From assembly GCA_947359465.1 (NCBI GenBank), contig OX375872.1, forward strand, positions 142,246,171-142,310,170: 64,000 nucleotides of DNA. Reading direction: 5' to 3'. The notes under the pieces are model-generated. The model saw nothing but the letters and a program-made list of their open reading frames with translations. It was not told where the DNA came from and made no database searches. Source of the stretch: Metellina segmentata (Eukaryota; Arthropoda; Arachnida; Araneae; Tetragnathidae). Below are positions 46,701-58,700 of this stretch, one piece after another; positions within the stretch are counted from its first letter, which is position 1, and each line of letters begins with the position of its first letter. Position numbers and translations under genes: made by a program.

Positions 46701-49657
46701 ATAAATTTGAATAAATTGGCTAAGTAGTTGCACAGCTTGAAACATATCAGACTTAAAATACTTGATATGCGATTATGATGTGTGTGAACTATATACATAA
46801 CTTCAAATGGTATAATTATCCTCATTGGTCAAGTGCCCAGTTTAAGAAATGCTACTAGATATACAAAATCACTGGAAGTATATTATAAGCAATACAAAAT
46901 CACATGTAACATTAAATGTTATTGTTTCTACACAAAACAATTTTACTTTTTAAATATAACTGCAACTAGAAGTGGAAAATAATTATAAAACAATTACAAA
47001 GTTTACGAATAAAAATTACAAATTATACAAAATAAAAAACATGAAAGCAAATCATTGTATTACAAATCATTAGTTATCACCATGCAAAATAGATACACTC
47101 TGCCCTCATATTTAAACAAACGATCATACAAAACAAAATAATTACTTTAATAATTCTAAAGATATCCAAGTGTTTGTGAGACAATACTTTCATTGAGATA
47201 GACACATTCTTTCGCTAACACATTTAGGGGAAGACAAAATTGACATTTCAGAAACATGAGGAATGACAATAGCATTCTTTGAACATTATCTAAGCATTCT
47301 GCCTCTATGTGGCTCTATAGCTCACTCAAAACTATAACACCAGTAATGTATGCTTTCTTTTGGGGACAGACTCCAATTGCTTAACACTTAATGTCTGGAC
47401 AACCTGGAGACATTTATAATCACTTTCAAATCACAATGAAAATAAAAATGCATGCATTTCACAGATATCTAGTTCTTGCAGCTGAGATTCATTTTAATTC
47501 CTAAAACTAAGGCTGCCAAATAAATGTATTTACAGAATCAATAATTATATTATAATATATAAAACAATATATTAGCCTTAAGCTGCAGTTTCAAAGTACA
47601 GTTGACCTAGTTCATAAGGATTTTGGATTTATATTCCGATTCAATAAAAACTGAAGAGTTTAGATATTTAAAATTTAACCATGGTTTTATATTTTAGAAA
47701 AACAAATTAGTTATTGTATTCTGTTTATTTAAAATCAAAATACCTCTTCCAGCCCTACTATTTGTTATGTTTAACTAAATCAAATTGAATGCTGATAAAG
47801 AAATTGGTGATAATTTGTCAATTTTGCACCATTGTGTAAAAAAATTAAACCTCATTCAGGATTATGTTCATCTGGAAGAGGGTCCATTATGCAACTTCAG
47901 TAATTCTTTGCTGTTGGGTAGGTAGAATAAGGGTAATAGACTCATAAATTTAAACAGATCAAAATAAAAAAAAGTTTAGTTTACTTTTAATGGTTTCGAT
48001 TAAAAAGCAACCAAACACAAATTAGTTCCATGTAACAAGTAAACAATCTCAAAAAACTAATTTAATATTTTAGTTAAAATGAGATAATGTTGAGAAAAGA
48101 AAAGCTTTAATACAAACTTTTGAAACAAAAAAAAATTAAAATAAATATTTAACTTTTTACAATTTTCCTCATTTGATCATCAGAATTATCAGCATTAAAT
48201 CTGAACAAGCAGATGAGTACAAGCCAGATCCTTTACATGCATATCAAATAGCACTAATTTGTAATAACTTTTGGAATGGAATATAAAAATTGCTTAATGG
48301 ACTTTTGTAAGATGTTCATTTTTTTATTTGAATTCTACTAGTCAAGTACTCTTTTAAAATCAGAATGCTGATTTACAGTAACTCATATCCAAGTTTGACT
48401 ACTGTTAAAAATACAAATAGCTAACATATATTTAAAACCTAAATGCAAACTAAAATAAAAGCTATTTAAATTTGCAAATTATTTAAATAAATTCAAAAAA
48501 ATATTTAAAAAAAATGATAATTGTGAAAGACACTTATTAGGTTTCTAAAAAACACCTGTTTACTAACTTTAAAACGAAAACAAACTTAAGTATATGCACT
48601 TCCTACTAATTTAATTTAAAACGTGCATAGACACATTACTATGATTAGGGTTAGATCAAGATAATACAAAATAAGATCTTTAAGCAGCTTCACATATTTA
48701 TAAAACAAAATATACTAATATAATTAAAACTGAAAATTTACATCTCTATCTAAAATTGTTTTTAAAATGTTACTATAAAAAATTACTCAATATATAAATA
48801 AAATTTAAATTCATTTCATAAGAGAGGGGTTTAAAAAATTAAAAATATCTTATAATTATACAAAATATATTTCTTGTATTTGATACAAAATCCTATTAGT
48901 GTGTACTCAGTGAACATTGAAATATAATTACTTGATTATATGTGAACAAAAAGATAAGAAATGGATGTTCACAAAAAAAAGAGGCCTCATACATGTGCAT
49001 AAAGATGCCATGAACTATAGCAGTGACTATTATACTATAGTAAATTCAAAAAAATTCACTTTAATACATAGTTGTATGTTAGACCAATCCTGTATATTGC
49101 CAAAAAAAAGATGCAAAAAGATTTAAAATGTGCATGACTTGTTAGATAAGAAAATATTTTCTTTCAGTTTTCTTTCAATGCATGCTGAATAGAATTGAAG
49201 CATGCCTTGCAACAAATTTCATCCAAAAATAAACATCTTTATCAAAATCAATACTTATGAGAAAAATTTTCTATTCTGATCTTTGATTTGTTAATTATCC
49301 ATTTAATTTTTACTTACATTTTTCTCATAGTTACTACTCATTATTACTACTGGTGCACAAGTATATTCCTTTAAATATTAAACAGTAGTCAGATTTTCAA
49401 GAGTCAAAATTGTTTCAACATCTTTTAATCCTTATTTCACTAAGCTAATATGAAGTAAAATAATTTTGATACAAATAATCATACTTCAATGCTCACTAAT
49501 TGTACAAAACATATACATAAAATTTTAAACACTTTTTAGCAAAATTTAATAAAAAATTACATTTTATTTAAAATATTTAGGAGTCAATTTTAATCTTAGG
49601 AATGATAATAAATAAGACACGGGTAACAAATCATATTCTTTTGTTAAATTTACACCA
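43790..49657 (-). other. Repeat-poor AT-rich tract, possible long 3' UTR of the Flower gene
   Basis: About 5.9 kb directly downstream of the Flower stop codon. I find no SINE, satellite, Helitron-like or TIR element in it and no convincing coding frame. The tract is A/T-homopolymer rich. Several AATAAA hexamers lie on the minus strand; one at 43995-43990 is close to where repeats resume. A long 3' UTR is an inference; an ordinary intergenic stretch is the alternative. Confidence 0.4.
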
Positions 49658-49790
49658 TTATATCACTCCAGATATTTTTATTGGTTGAGGTTGAACAATT
49701 GATCCCGTCTCTACATCACCAGCTGCACGAGAATTTTGCAAAAGGTTGTAAGAGCTTGAAGCTTTCACTTGCATATCTTGTATAGGAGCT
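49658..49790 (-). CDS. fwe: Flower exon 5, cytosolic C-tail
   Basis: A 133-nt exon with a TCTCTTAG acceptor. It reads in phase from exon 4 and encodes a 44-residue polar tail ending in QPQPIKISGVI and TAA. The tail is not strongly conserved in the family, so support comes from phase, open frame and length. Confidence 0.8.
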
Positions 49791-52700
49791 CTAAGAGATG
49801 TAAAAGGGGAAAAAACAGTAAGTATTAAACTACAGAAATATGTGGTTTTACTTATCAGCAGAAAGACGAATTGGCTAGAAATGTTAAGGCTACTGAGACA
49901 AAACAGAACATAAAAATATGGAATCTATGATTACATATACAATTCCTAAAAATAAAAATATCAATTAACATCATTCTAAATATTTTTTTATTGGAAGGAG
50001 AAGGCTTGTTTGAGGCTTTTATGGTACATGGGCCATACTTGGTACGATTAATGCAACAATGACAATCGAGAAAAGAAAGGATTTAGAGGAGGTATATTGC
50101 CTAAGCATCCTGGGGTTGTGATCCTTATGTTTACCAGACACAGTACACACCATGGGAAAAAATAGATCACTAGGGTACCTTGGGTTCATGAACACCGTAC
50201 ACAACTAAAGATGTGCCCCGAGAGGTGGAAAGAGAAAAGAAGTCAACTCCCCTCACTTTAATATTTACATGCAAACTGTTTTCTGCGTCATCAAATGGCA
50301 TCAGTTTTTAAAATAGGAGTATGCAAATCGCAGAAAAGCCTGAAATAGAGTTGTATCCATTTTCATACAAAATGTTTAGCTACTTTACATTGTGTTGAAA
50401 ATTGCCGCTTTATAAGTGAACATGGTTTACAATGAATCTTTTATGAGTTAAAGATGTCTCAACACGTTTCTGTTTAGTATTTTTTAAGGTCTTTCAAAAT
50501 CAATCAGCCCTGAATTCATTGATTTTTAATAAAATTCATTTCAAACACTTTAAACTGGAGCTTTTACTTTATTTCTGTAATAATTTTCTGTTTTTTTTTT
50601 TTTTTTTTTTAACAAATACAGATAATTTTAAAATATGATAAATGATGCAAAAACATGACACAGGAATATTTAAATAGCAGGAAAGCTGGAAGTATTCAGC
50701 TAATACATTGCGGTCTCACCATCTCAGAAGCAACTTTAAAACTTATATTTATGAAATTATTAAACAACCTTATATACTTTAACATGTGTTAGAAATTTTT
50801 GTTTCAGTTGCTCTCTTTAATACTATATACTTAAATAGTTCAAAATATGCTAAACAAATAAGAAATAATTTCAAGTATATTATTAAAAGAACTAAAAAAT
50901 CTTTAGCTAATTATCTATAAAATTTATACAATTTTACTGTACTTTGACTTCCTGAATTGTCCATATTATGTTTGCAAATTCAAAGTTCTGAAGTTACATA
51001 AAATCAACAAGAGTTTTCAAAAAATTTAGAAAGGTTTTTCTAGATTTTTAAAGCATTTTTACATTAAAAAAAAGAGACTGAAAACATGTATTACTTTCTC
51101 CTCAAAGATGATAGACCATATAAACTTCCTGTTACAAATACCAACCCAGATCCAAAGAATGTTGAAAATCCTGGGCACAGAGAAATTGGAATGATAGCAA
51201 TCCTAAAAAGTAAACACAAAGTATATTTTACATCAATAAATTCAAACATAATTTTAATTACTTTTAATACACCCTTAAGTTAATATAAAGAAATTATGCG
51301 GTAACAAAATGATTTTGAGTGCATTTTAACAAATTATATCATTTGGTTTAGAATTCAGAAGCATGGGAATGGTTGGTTTAGGTTTTATAGCTCCAAATGG
51401 GCACATAATGCAAACGAGTAAAAACAAATAATACCAACATTTATTTCACTAACCTATACTAACCTTTATAACCTAACCAACTACTAAATTTTTTTTTAAT
51501 AGTTGGCTAAAATAGCCTAACCAACTATTAAAAAGGTATATTAAAAATCATATATTTATTGAAACGATGATATGATGCAGTTCAAATGGGGAGCAAGTGG
51601 TTTAGGTAGTTGAATTTAAGTAGCAGTAGAGCAACAAGTCATTGCCGATGTTCCTGAATCAATCCCAAAGAGAAAGATCCAGACACCTTGTAATTTTGAG
51701 CTGTAATCAGATAACGTGGCAACTCCAGAGCTGGCACCCCACTCTCCAAACTTCCACAATCTACCAATGTAAGGATGTTTGAGGACATGACAAACATAAC
51801 AAGCACCAGGCCCAATGTACACAACGGTCTTTGGTTGAATCTAATATCAAACTTGCAACCCCATTCGATAGGGAATAACATCATCTATAAATTCATGTGC
51901 GTACAATTTACATAAAGGGACATTGAGCAATCATAGTTTACAAAGACAACCAAATTTGACATCAATTTCGAATCGATATCAAAGTTTAATCTCAGATTCC
52001 AAGTCATTTGGAACACAGATTTTAAGATTTAATAGGAGCAAAAGATGAAATGTATAAAACAACTAGGTCATCCACAGAAAGTATTTTAGTTTCCTGACTG
52101 GACATGACTGTCTACAAGCACATTTTATAGTAATATGGTTGACTCTCCTGACTATTTTATATAATAGTAGACAATATGTGAAAACTCAAAACCTGGACAT
52201 GTGCACTGTATACTTAAGAATTTTAGTAATAGACCCCAAAGTATTGGGAAGACAGATGGTGAATGACATAAAATTGAGTGCCTGGCATTTGTTTCATTTT
52301 CTCAGAAGAATATACTTATTTCCAAGTATATTGAGAGGCATATTGAGGTTGGTTTGGTATTTTAAGGTGCAAGAGCCATATTTAATCAAGCTTCGCCAAA
52401 TACAAGACTGTGTGAAGTAAATAATGTCGTGAAAAGAAATACGGATTGGGAAACAGTAGAGGTATGAAAGTAGGAAAATATTGCTGCGTACCCTGGGAGC
52501 AAGAACCCTGTGTTTACTTAAGACAATAAACACCATGGGAAAAGAAAAGATCACTGGAATACCTCTGGTCAGTGAAACCTGTGCTCACCTAAAGGAGATG
52601 TGCCCCTGAGGGTGATATATTGAGGAGTAATTCTTTTAAAGTTTGCCACATAAGAAATTGCAATAACAGATGGTAAGGATTGATGTGTGATACAAATCTA

Positions 52701-55700
52701 GAAATGGAACTGACTTTCTGAACAAGCCATTTTAGTTTAAATAACTCAACAGAAAGATTTTTATACTTTTAAATAGCCAATGAGTCATTCCACACAAAAT
52801 GAGCAAATCAGCAGTAGCTGACACATCACCGATTTTAATGAAAATTAATTTTTAAACAGATCACATATAGTACGGAGGAACTGTCAAATATCAGATATTC
52901 AAAATGTATGTTTTTTTTATTGCATTTAAAGTTCAAGGTCACGCAAATGTAAATTTTTTAGCACTAATAGTAGCCTGTTTGAGACCCTATATTTCAATAA
53001 GTTATAGACAGAAATTAAAAATTTCTTTATAGTCACATTCTTCAGGAAAAGGTCTTTTAGGAAATGCAGAATATAGTTTTATATCCGTCACTGATCATTA
53101 TCAGGGATCAGCGAAAATAGAGATTTTGCCTATTTGATACAAATTTCAAATTGCTCTAGTACCTCTAAAAATGGGGAAAGACAGTATCAAAAATTATTTT
53201 TTTAAAAAACACTTCTTCTGTCTAAAAGTTTGGTCTAATTTAGTGATTGTGTTTCTATTCCTTAGAGAAGAAAAAAAATAATTAAAAAGTAAAATTAATT
53301 GAAAACAACGATTTTTCTATTTTTTTAAATAAAAATTTTACTGTGAAGAACAACTTTGAAAACCTCACAAATTTTCAGTATTATGTGTCGAGATGTATAT
53401 AATCTGTCCTGAAATTTCCATCATTGTTATATGTTTATTTTTGTCCCAGGAACATTTTTATCTAGATGGAAATTATTGTTTTATTTTATCGTATGATGAA
53501 TCTAAAAAGGCGGGAACACGCCAGTAAAATATCCATTTCCACCTTTGAAAGAGATGTTATTACATTCAAGAGCAGATAACTGAATAAATAAACACTATTA
53601 AATGAATTATGGTTACAAATGTGCTTGGCTTGCTAAACCAAAAGCTTTTAAACACAGGCGAATGTTCTATGGCAATCCAGAAGTGTTCCATCAGTGATCG
53701 CAGCCATTACGGGAACGTGCAACTATCATTGCTACATTCCTATTCCCAATTGTATGTCACAAATTCGTGTTTCATATTTATCACAATCACCAGCAAAAGA
53801 AGTAAAGAATTTAAAAATAATTCGGCAGCACAAAAAACACATTTCAATTATAGAAGATTCAAAATTTAACATGGGAGTTTCACCACATAGTGAAATTGAA
53901 AAGGTAATTTGTTAATAATATCCATACTAAATTGAAATTTTTAAGCTTGTTTTGATTCTGATTTTTTCTGCTTTTATAATTCACTTTTTAAGTTAAAAAT
54001 GATTTGGTATCTCTTTGTTGATTTAGGGTTTCATTATATGTATTTAATTTTTTTGTTATCATCGAAGTTCTCGTAATATACATAGACTGGGAAGCAAATG
54101 TTAAGATTTTGATTTTATTATCGCTGTTATAGGACTCAGATTACAATCCCGAATTTTTTTACAAGTAATAAACATATTAAACTGTATTCCTGTGAAATGT
54201 CAGTTTTATCAGAGCTGTCCATTTGATTTCTTATGCCTATTTAGAGTAGAAACTTGTCATTTTGTTGTTTTAGTTAGCTATTGACTTAAAAACTTTGTCA
54301 GTAATACTATCATACCTAGCACTGTAACTGGCATGAATTGTAAAGATGTCTTAAAATTTCTTTAGCCCATAGAAATGTTTTTAATTCTGTCAAAAATGAC
54401 AATTTTCCGATTTTTTTCAACTAAAGTTTAGATTAAATATGGTGTTTAAAATCGTTGTTGGCAAAAGTGAAAAAAAAAAATTTTGTACAGATTATAAAGA
54501 TGTAAAACATATTTGTCCACATTAAGTAGTTTTTGAGATACAGAACTTCAAACATGCAACATTAAGTGATCTCACAATTGCTCTTCTAAGTTATAAGTCC
54601 TTAAAATGCCTTCAACTTCGAAAATATTTAATTTTGAACCTAAATTTTTTGGATATCCTTATTTATGCATAAACTAAACCCCTTTACCAAATTTCATGAA
54701 AATTCATTACCATACAGCCACAGATTTTTCCTGATTTTAGCTCATTTCACGTGGAATGACCCCAATTTAAAAATTATGTGCATTGCACATACATTTCTGT
54801 ACATTTTAGAATAATCAATGGCAGATACTTCAGTTACCAAGTGTCACTCTTTAGATTTGTAGTTTTTCTTTTTAATAGTGGATAGCAACTAATAAACAGT
54901 TTGTGGGATGGTTGGTTTGGGGTTTAATGGTTCAAGGGCCATATTTGGCCAGTTTAGGATCAGTATTCAGAAAACACTGGAAAGGTTACAACAATGATTT
55001 CATAAATGATGCTACAATTACCCTGCTAAAAATATGTTTGGAGAGAGCAACAAATTTATTCTAGAAGGTGCCCCCCACCCCCCCACCCCCAATGTATCTT
55101 TCTTAAATGTCTCATTGAATGGATGCAAGGAAAGTTTTAGAAAATAGGTTTAAATACATATACAACATAAGATTTTCATTGAACACCAGAAAATAACTTT
55201 TAATTACGTGTAAAGAAAGCTGTAAATCTGTAGGTTATATAGATACTTGAAACACATTTAAACAAACAGAAAATGTTATATAATACCTAAGAATGTAACT
55301 ACAAAAAATATTTTTCAAAAATGATCATACAATCACATTAATGAAAGATTTGAAATGGAGAAAGACGAATAAAAAATTTACTTTATCAGCATTAGTACAA
55401 AATTTGCTCTTCAGTATGGATTTACAAAATGATGAAAAGTGAATTTGAAAATATTAACAAAACTCACACAATATAAAGTAATCCTTTTAACCATGGTGGC
55501 TTTGCATCAAAATAAACACTAGGAACTTGAGCAAAATCCAGGAACATGCAAAGAAATGGAGCCTCAATAAGCGCAACAAGAACACCAATTAACCTGAATA
55601 AAACAGAAAAGGTTTAACAAACTTTGCATCAATACTAAACATTACCGTTTTCAACCTGGCATTGGATTGAGAATTTCTCACACTTTTTGCTCAGTTAATT

Positions 55701-58700
55701 AATAAAGCATTAAAAGTTTGGGACTTTTAAGGACCCATTTCCATTCTAATTCATTTTTTGAAAATTCTAAACAATCTAAGATTTGATAGGGATTTTTATA
55801 TTTTTACCTTTAAACAATAAGGTATGCTTATGCTGTGAGCATTTTTTTCATAAAGAAGAAATAATTTGATGATTAAGTTATTGAAACCTTGTGGCATTTT
55901 GTTTTAAAATGTATCACGCACAATAAGAAATGCTTGAGCAGCAGTAATGAAGCAGTTTGCAATAAATTAAGTAAAAACAGGATTGGTACACATTAGTCAG
56001 AGAAAATTCAAGTAATATGTAGTATCAAGTATTATATCTATATTTCAAGGATTCAAATATAAAGGTTTTAGAAGTTATTTTTCTATTAAATGATACCTCT
56101 AATAAGTTTTGAACTGAAATTGATAAATTAAACTCACAAGCATTTAAAACGTAATTCAGGCAATGAAATTGGTTTACAATTTTTTATGAATTCAAAATAT
56201 CAAAATTTCTTGCATCTAAATGTGATTTGTGATTGAAACTAAATATTTAAAACTGTATTAATAGCTTAAACTAATAAAAATGTTGATGAGTAAGAGACTT
56301 TCAAGATCATACAAATAAATTCATCAGTCAAATAACAATATCACACACACATATGTATATTTTTTGTTCGTTATTGCAGAATAGTTTAATTTTAATTTTT
56401 TTGTACTTTCATACTTCCTGTTCTTCAAAATGTATTCAATTTTATGACTCAATTTGACATTAATTAGGAGTAAATTCAGTTTAAAATTTAAAGAATTAAA
56501 GAGAAAGTTTCATGTCTTAATAATTCTATACATTTTACAAGAAAAACAAGTAAAAGATGAACCATTTTACAAACAAACCGGCCAGGTGAAGAAATTCTTT
56601 ACTATTTTTCAGAAGTCACATGGTTAGTTAAATCAATTATGACATTGACAATCAGTTCCACTTGGAAAACAAAATAATTAGTCACCATTCAAAGACATGT
56701 TTCCAATTTAAAGGCAGTGACTCACTGGTGATTTGTGATGAGTGACCCAGGCTATGCCTCCTTTCACCGCAAATTGGCTCATGAACAAAGTGAAGTGTTC
56801 CAAGTGGTTTGGTCTGCTTTATTGTCACGAAGAAAAAGCAAGTTGCCTGATGTGTCATCTGTTAAATAGTAGAGAAACTCTGCTTTTGCAAGATAAATCA
56901 GGAATTTTGAGGAACTGAGTAAGCACGACACAAAAAACCGCTTCGTTGACAAACGATTTATTTAAACCTGGAAAGGGATGAAAAAGAACTTTCATCTAGT
57001 CGTGAAATCATGCCTCATTGTCGAAGAAAACAAATTGTTCTGCTATTGTCCTGACCCTATCTAAGAAGCAGCTGATGAAATGGCCCTGAAAACAGAGATC
57101 AAGAGAAAACCCGAATTTGAAGTACGTAAAGGACCATCTAAGAGCAAGTCAGCAGCAGACAGAACAACTCGCTGTTTCTCATGTGGTGAGTGGGGCCATA
57201 TTGCCCGTAGCTGCCCAAGTTCTTCCTCTAGATCACATGCCAAAAAGGTCCTAAATGAGTATCATGCCCTATTCGCCAACAGTTACGATGCAATAGTTGA
57301 AAACAACTGGTATCTGGATAGCAGGGCAACAGAACACATGTGCTCACAAAAGGACAAGTTTTTAAATCTGACTCCTAAGAAATCCTAAGAACTAAAGTGG
57401 AAGTCGCAAATTCCGAAAAGATTGAAGTTGTCGGAATTGGTGATATTGTTATCAAACTAAGAGTATGGAACATCCAGATTATTCCTGTCAAATGTGTAAT
57501 TTGTCCCTGAGCTCGATGGAAATCTCCTATCAGTTGGCAGAAATGGGGATAACTCTGTGCTTTAGAAATGGAAGAGTTACCATCAAGAATCTGGACAAAG
57601 TTATTCTAACTGGACTCAGATGTGGGAGGCTCTACAAGATAGAAGAAATGGTAGAGGTCCAGAAAATCTACTTGACAAAACATGAGGAGTTGCTGCACAA
57701 AAGACTTGGTCACTTCCACATTAAACGATTAAGCAAAAATGTGAAGTCTGACTTAAATGGAGCAGCGAAAACAGAAGGAACCATGTGCACAACTTGTGTG
57801 TTAGGAATAATGAAAAAAATACTATTCCACAAGGGTGAAGCTGAAAGAGCTACAAGACTACTTGAGTTAATTCACAGTGATGTCGTTGGGCCTATCCCCT
57901 TAAGGCACTCGACAATATCCAACATTGGCTTCTGAAAATAAAAGGCAAGGGATTGAAAATTCTGACTTAAATGAAAATTTAAAAATTCAAGGACTTTCAA
58001 AATCGTTTTTACTTTTTTTGTTCCAAGACATTTTAAGGATTTTTCATGCAGACTTGTCATATGCAGGAATTCCCCTTAAACTTTGTTATACATTAATTTG
58101 AGTTAAGTAAGTCATGATGATGCCAAAAAAATACTGGATGGGTGAAGAACTGCAAGAGGAAGTCAATGGTCTAAGAATAAAGTGCCCTTTATCTTATTAG
58201 AATGAACAAAATCTAAAGAGTATATAGAGAATCTTCTTGGTATATTAAGTATAAAAAAAATGAATTTAATTATGAAGCACATATAAATAATTTCTATGCA
58301 GCAATACTTACATTTGAGTAATTCCAGCAAGTAAACAGCTTGCCTTTAGAGTTAAACAAGCCATGGCTCCCAAAATTAATGCAGCTGAAATTATGTTTTA
58401 ATTAATTTCACAATAAACGCTGCAATTTATATAAACATTCTGTGATAAAATGCAAAGAGTTCAACATACAACAGTAACAATGGCTAAAGGCTTTCTTGGG
58501 CATTAGGTTTATCATTAGTTCTTTAAATTTATGCTGAGACACAGAAAAGCGGGGAAAAATTCTGTTACTTTTATTTTTAGTTACAGTAGAAAAATGAGTA
58601 CAAAACATTTGAAAAGAAAAAAATTATCAAAAAGAAATTGTTAAGTTTTTTTTTGTAAAAATCGGAATCGCTAAAAATAGATTGAAAATTTCACTTTATA

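Noticed and set aside
46640..49126. Short open frames in the repeat-poor tract (such as 46640-46825 and 48917-49126)
   Set aside because: Short, AT-driven composition, no known motif and no splice support.
51086..51283. 65-codon plus-strand frame
   Set aside because: It is the antisense shadow of Flower exon 4.
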